From: Tipula vernalis
Lineage: Eukaryota; Arthropoda; Insecta; Diptera; Tipulidae
NCBI GenBank assembly: GCA_958295665.1
Contig: OY282558.1
Coordinates: forward strand, 21,451,409-21,515,408
Reading direction: 5' to 3'
Length of the DNA: 64,000 nt
Of the stretch, positions 60,656 to 64,000 are shown piece after piece. Every line of letters starts with the position of its first letter. Position 1 is the first letter of the stretch. Below the pieces are notes generated by a model. That model did no database searches. It was not told the origin of the DNA and worked only from the letters and a program-made list of their open reading frames with translations. The position numbers and the translations under genes were made by a program.

Positions 60656-60949
60656 GGTGAGAGTCCATTTTCATCGATTTTTGGATCTCGAACTGGGAGA
60701 ACAACTCTATTAATAGATTGGCTAAGTTTTTTAATATTGCGGAACATCAATTTGATTTCAACTTATCTAACGACAGCTATACGAAAAAATTGAAGACTTA
60801 CTTCTTAAATTTTTAAAATTTTTTAATTTTAAATTTTTATTTAATTTAACAAACAGCTTTCGTTTTGTTTTTATTGTCTAATTTGTTTCTTTGAAATCTT
60901 AAATGTATTTACTAAATCGATTTCTTTAAATTATAAATAAATAAATCAA

Positions 60950-61075
60950 CATAACCGTCAACTTCGCTTCGTCATCACAATCCCTATCACCATTAACAAC
61001 ATCACTTTCACCGTTAACTCACCAACAAATCACAATCACAATCAATATCACTATCAACATCCCATTCCCATTGCG
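60950..61075 (+). repeat. ATCAC/CAATCA-rich simple repeat
   Basis: Degenerate short units (ATCAC, CATCAC, CAATCA, CCATTAAC) fill about 125 bp, with almost no G on the plus strand. It is a decayed microsatellite. Confidence 0.6.
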
Positions 61076-61079
61076 AAAT

Positions 61080-62700
61080 TGATCAAAAATTAGCCAAGTT
61101 ATAGGCTAATTGGCCATATTCCAAAAATTGTATCCCAAAATCATTTTAGAAGTTGAAAATATTTTCAATTTTCTTATAAAGTTTAAATGGTTTTAGTAAT
61201 AATAACCCAGGTTTTGGTTGATTTCGCAAGAAATCGCTTATGTGAATTTCAATCACGCTTGTTTCAAAATACAAAACTAGCTAGGTTAATTTATTTGTTC
61301 GGCGTTTAACAAATTATACATCAATAAGTTAATATTACAATTGAATGACGTTGCATTAGTTAATTTAGACTAGAATAATGCCATTGGCTAATTTGAACAA
61401 TGCATATTTCAAAAATTAATTTTTAACGATTTTTCAGAACGAAGAGAATACTGGCACCTGCAAATCAATTATAAACGTTATTTTCGTTGAAAAGAACATT
61501 TGACGGATATATACGTAAAGTGGATCGGGAACAGATTGATTAAACGTCTTAAATAATCATTTTATACTTCTGTTTAAATAACCGACAAAATATCAAATTA
61601 ACTATGTTTTGACGGTATATCTTCTCGAATACATTTGCCTATGCAATTAGTTTTATTTAGTTCATAATATTGTTGCTTTTTAAATTATTACATTTTTAGT
61701 TTAAAAAATTCGCGCTTTAAAAAATGTGAAGCTATTTTCTGGTTGAAAATATGTTTTACCATTAAAAAATGATGCTGCAGTCACATAGTTAGCACAACTA
61801 AATCATAGGCTAAAAATTATTTGTATTTTTGCGGTACATAATTTGATACAAATTGGATGCACACCTCTATGATAAGAATAAGCTTCTTATTCGTCGATTA
61901 CGGTAAACTACAACTTATTTGATGTAAAACGGCTGCAAATTTGTACAATAACTACAAATTTCGGACACCGCCGCAGAATGTTTCTTCGGCCCCTAAAAAT
62001 GATTCTTATACCTAACAAGTAAAGTTTTTATTTCACATAAAAATTTGTTTTACGTCTTTTTTAATTAAAAACTTGCTTCTTCCTATTATCTAGACATTAT
62101 CTAGCCTCCTGATATTAACGCGAATGAAGTATTTACTCTAATTCTTACTAAATATAAATAAATGTATTAGCTACTCCAATGCATACATTCAGGGGTAATT
62201 CATCAATCAAAGGAATTATTAAAATTAATCTTGCAAATTATATTTTGATAATTTAGAAAAACAACTGCACCAATTCCCTGCTTAACGAATTTATTCGTTG
62301 CATAAAAATATATTAAAATCAAAATTTCGTTAGGCTAATTTTTATTTTTATTTTGCATAAAAAACGAAAAGTTAGAAATTCATGAATGAAATAAATGTAA
62401 TAATTTTAATTTTGTAAACTTACTACTATTGCTTATAAAATTAAAATACCTAAAAACCGCTATGTTAAAAATAAACAACAAGTGATCCATATTTGCGGAA
62501 GGCAAATTTTAAATAATTGTAAAAATAATTGTAGTTTATTTTTAACATGACCGTATTTTATAAAAAGATATACCGTAAATCGATAGATTGGTGTTTCGAC
62601 ATGCATTTAATTAATTTACATAAACAATTCAATTCAATTTAATTGTATATTTGGTTTCGTACAAAACTGTATTGATGATATTGAAATGTATTGATTGATT
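61080..62700. other. Intronic AT-rich sequence, no gene seen
   Basis: No coding, RNA or repeat structure stands out. Confidence 0.4.
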
Positions 62701-62708
62701 ACTACGAC

Positions 62709-63112
62709 CGATATACAAAATTAAATGGTAATTAAAAAAATGTTATTGGCCCAAAATCACACGATAACTATCGGTTAAGCTATAGGTTCAGCTATATCTA
62801 TAAAGGACAGCAAAACTTTCGATAACTTGCCTTAAAAAAAAAACATAAGAAAATATTTTCTATATTTGCGTGTGTTTTATTGAACAGCTTTTGACGGTCC
62901 GTCAAATTTTCGCGGTCAATATATGGCGGAATGCACCATGTTTCAGTTGAATTTTGAATGTTTCAAAATAATTAGAAACATATTGTTTCACATTTTTGTA
63001 AAAGACGGAATTTTTAAAAATCTTAAGCTGAACCTATAGCTTAACCGATAGTTATCGTGTGATTTTGGGCCAGTAAAATTTTTTTAATTAAACATTTAAT
63101 TTTATATTTCGG
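62709..63112. mobile_element. 404-bp MITE-like element with 85-bp inverted repeats
   Basis: Arms at 62709-62793 and 63026-63112 mirror each other. The inner 48 bases (AGCTGAACCTATAGCTTAAC, CGATAGTTATCGTGTGATTT, TGGGCC) are perfect. No coding capacity in the 230-bp centre. Confidence 0.8.
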
Positions 63113-63430
63113 CCCTTATAGTAAATTATGGTTTCTAGTTTTTAATACTAAGGGTAGCAAAGTCCAATAGAACTTCCTAATTTTTTGCATAGATATAGCT
63201 GAACCTATAGCTTAACCTATAGTTATCGTGTAATTTTGGGCCAGTAAAATTTTTTTAATTAAACATTTAATTTTATATTTCGGCCCTTATAGTAAATTAA
63301 GGTTTCTAGTTTTTAATCTAAGGGTAGCAAAGTTCAATAGAACGTCCTAATTTTTTGCAAATGTGTTATTGGGCCAGTAAAAAAATTTTAAATAAACAAC
63401 TAATTTTATATTTTGGTCTTACTAGTACAC
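63026..63430 (+). repeat. Tandem 171-bp duplication of the MITE right arm
   Basis: 63026-63196 is repeated at 63197-63360 with few changes, both starting AGCTGAACCTATAGCTTAAC. A third partial copy (TTGGGCCAGTAAAA...TTTATATTTTGG) runs to about 63430. The repeat includes arm sequence plus flanking sequence, so duplication followed insertion. Confidence 0.85.
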
Positions 63431-64000
63431 AATAACTTTGAATGGAACCTGACAAACTTAATTCCCCTAAATGTCATTATTTGAGTAGCATTATTTTTGA
63501 GTTTAGTACTGATTTAGTAAAATATTCATCCCGTTGTGTGCTCAAGTGAAGAATTTACTAAAATCATACTAAAACAATTTTAGTAAAATATAGTATAAAC
63601 TTCATAGGCATTGATATTAATTAAAATTATCTGATTTCGAGAGTAGGATTTAAGAAATTGCGCAAATTTTAATCTTTACGAGCTAATACCTAATAATTCT
63701 TATGAATTTGGAAGGTTTTAAAAAACATTGAAATTCCAAAAACCGAATTTTCAAACGCCTGAAGAGCTTGTAGGCTATTAGTGTTCGAAAAAAAAATCTC
63801 AACTTATGCAGTAGAAGATAGTTTCTTTACCGGTAACAACTTTTACAATTTATCGGTAAACTTTGCGATTTTCCATTTACCGGAAATTTTTTCCACTAAT
63901 TAAAATTAATCAAAATGTTGCTTAAATTCGTTAATAAATAGAGGATTTTAGGTAAAAGAAATGTGATACTCAAACCTGACACGAAACAAAATAATATAGG
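63431..64000. other. Intronic AT-rich sequence to the window edge
   Basis: No gene or repeat recognised. A palindromic word pair, TTACCGGTAA near 63828 and TTTACCGGAAA near 63877, is short and may be chance. Confidence 0.35.

Larger units (their letters stand above)
20699..64000 (+). other. Inferred first intron of the FBXL16-like gene (open to the right edge)
   Basis: A GT donor follows the exon in phase 0, exactly where vertebrate FBXL16 continues with further leucine-rich repeats. No plus-strand exon with those repeats is found to the window end, and no other host gene is recognised. The intron would therefore exceed 43 kb. A missed small exon, or loss of the rest of the gene, cannot be excluded. 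Confidence 0.5.

Overview
The window reads as nuclear DNA of an insect. It is strongly AT-rich, genes have 59-114 bp GT-AG introns, one gene carries a ZAD (zinc-finger-associated) domain of the kind expanded in insects, and most of the sequence is decayed transposable elements. Diptera is my best guess from the ZAD gene and the tiny introns, but no species can be named. All protein identifications come from reading motifs; no database was searched.

Left part (1-20.7 kb), the genic part. The left edge cuts into an I-type LINE with a complete RNase H domain. Then comes a compact cluster: a ZAD-C2H2 zinc-finger gene (+, 1969-3104), an intronless axonemal dynein intermediate chain 2 gene (-, 3116-5077), a MEIOB-like meiotic OB-fold gene (+, 5334-6956, three exons) and a second, intron-containing DNAI2 paralogue (+, 7160-9124). 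The zinc-finger and dynein stop codons are only 11 nt apart in convergent orientation. The two dynein copies flank MEIOB. After a LINE scrap and a dead Copia element comes DPH1 (-, 12917-14245, diphthamide synthesis), then a dead BEL/Pao element. The first coding exon of an FBXL16-like F-box/LRR gene (19907/19916-20698, +) ends in a clean splice donor.

Right part (20.7-64 kb). No further FBXL16 exon is visible. The most economical reading is one very long intron, at least 43 kb, filled with mobile DNA: several LINE copies in both orientations, two Ty3/gypsy remnants, two Helitrons lying head to head (one with a recognisable 3' terminal hairpin plus CTGG end), many inverted-repeat MITEs and foldback elements, and a probable endogenous fragment of a positive-strand RNA virus helicase (about 36.0-37.3 kb, - strand).

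Most worth a second look: (1) a hammerhead-ribozyme-like core at 25408-25484, in the sense strand of the presumed FBXL16 intron and inside a 15-bp perfect inverted repeat; (2) the viral helicase fragment; (3) the DNAI2-MEIOB-DNAI2 arrangement, in which one dynein copy has no introns; (4) a four-unit, 140-bp palindromic repeat cluster at 23.6-24.15 kb; (5) a 749-bp foldback at 39.3-40.0 kb whose loop carries a TATA box and a start codon; (6) the head-to-head Helitrons separated by a TIR element.
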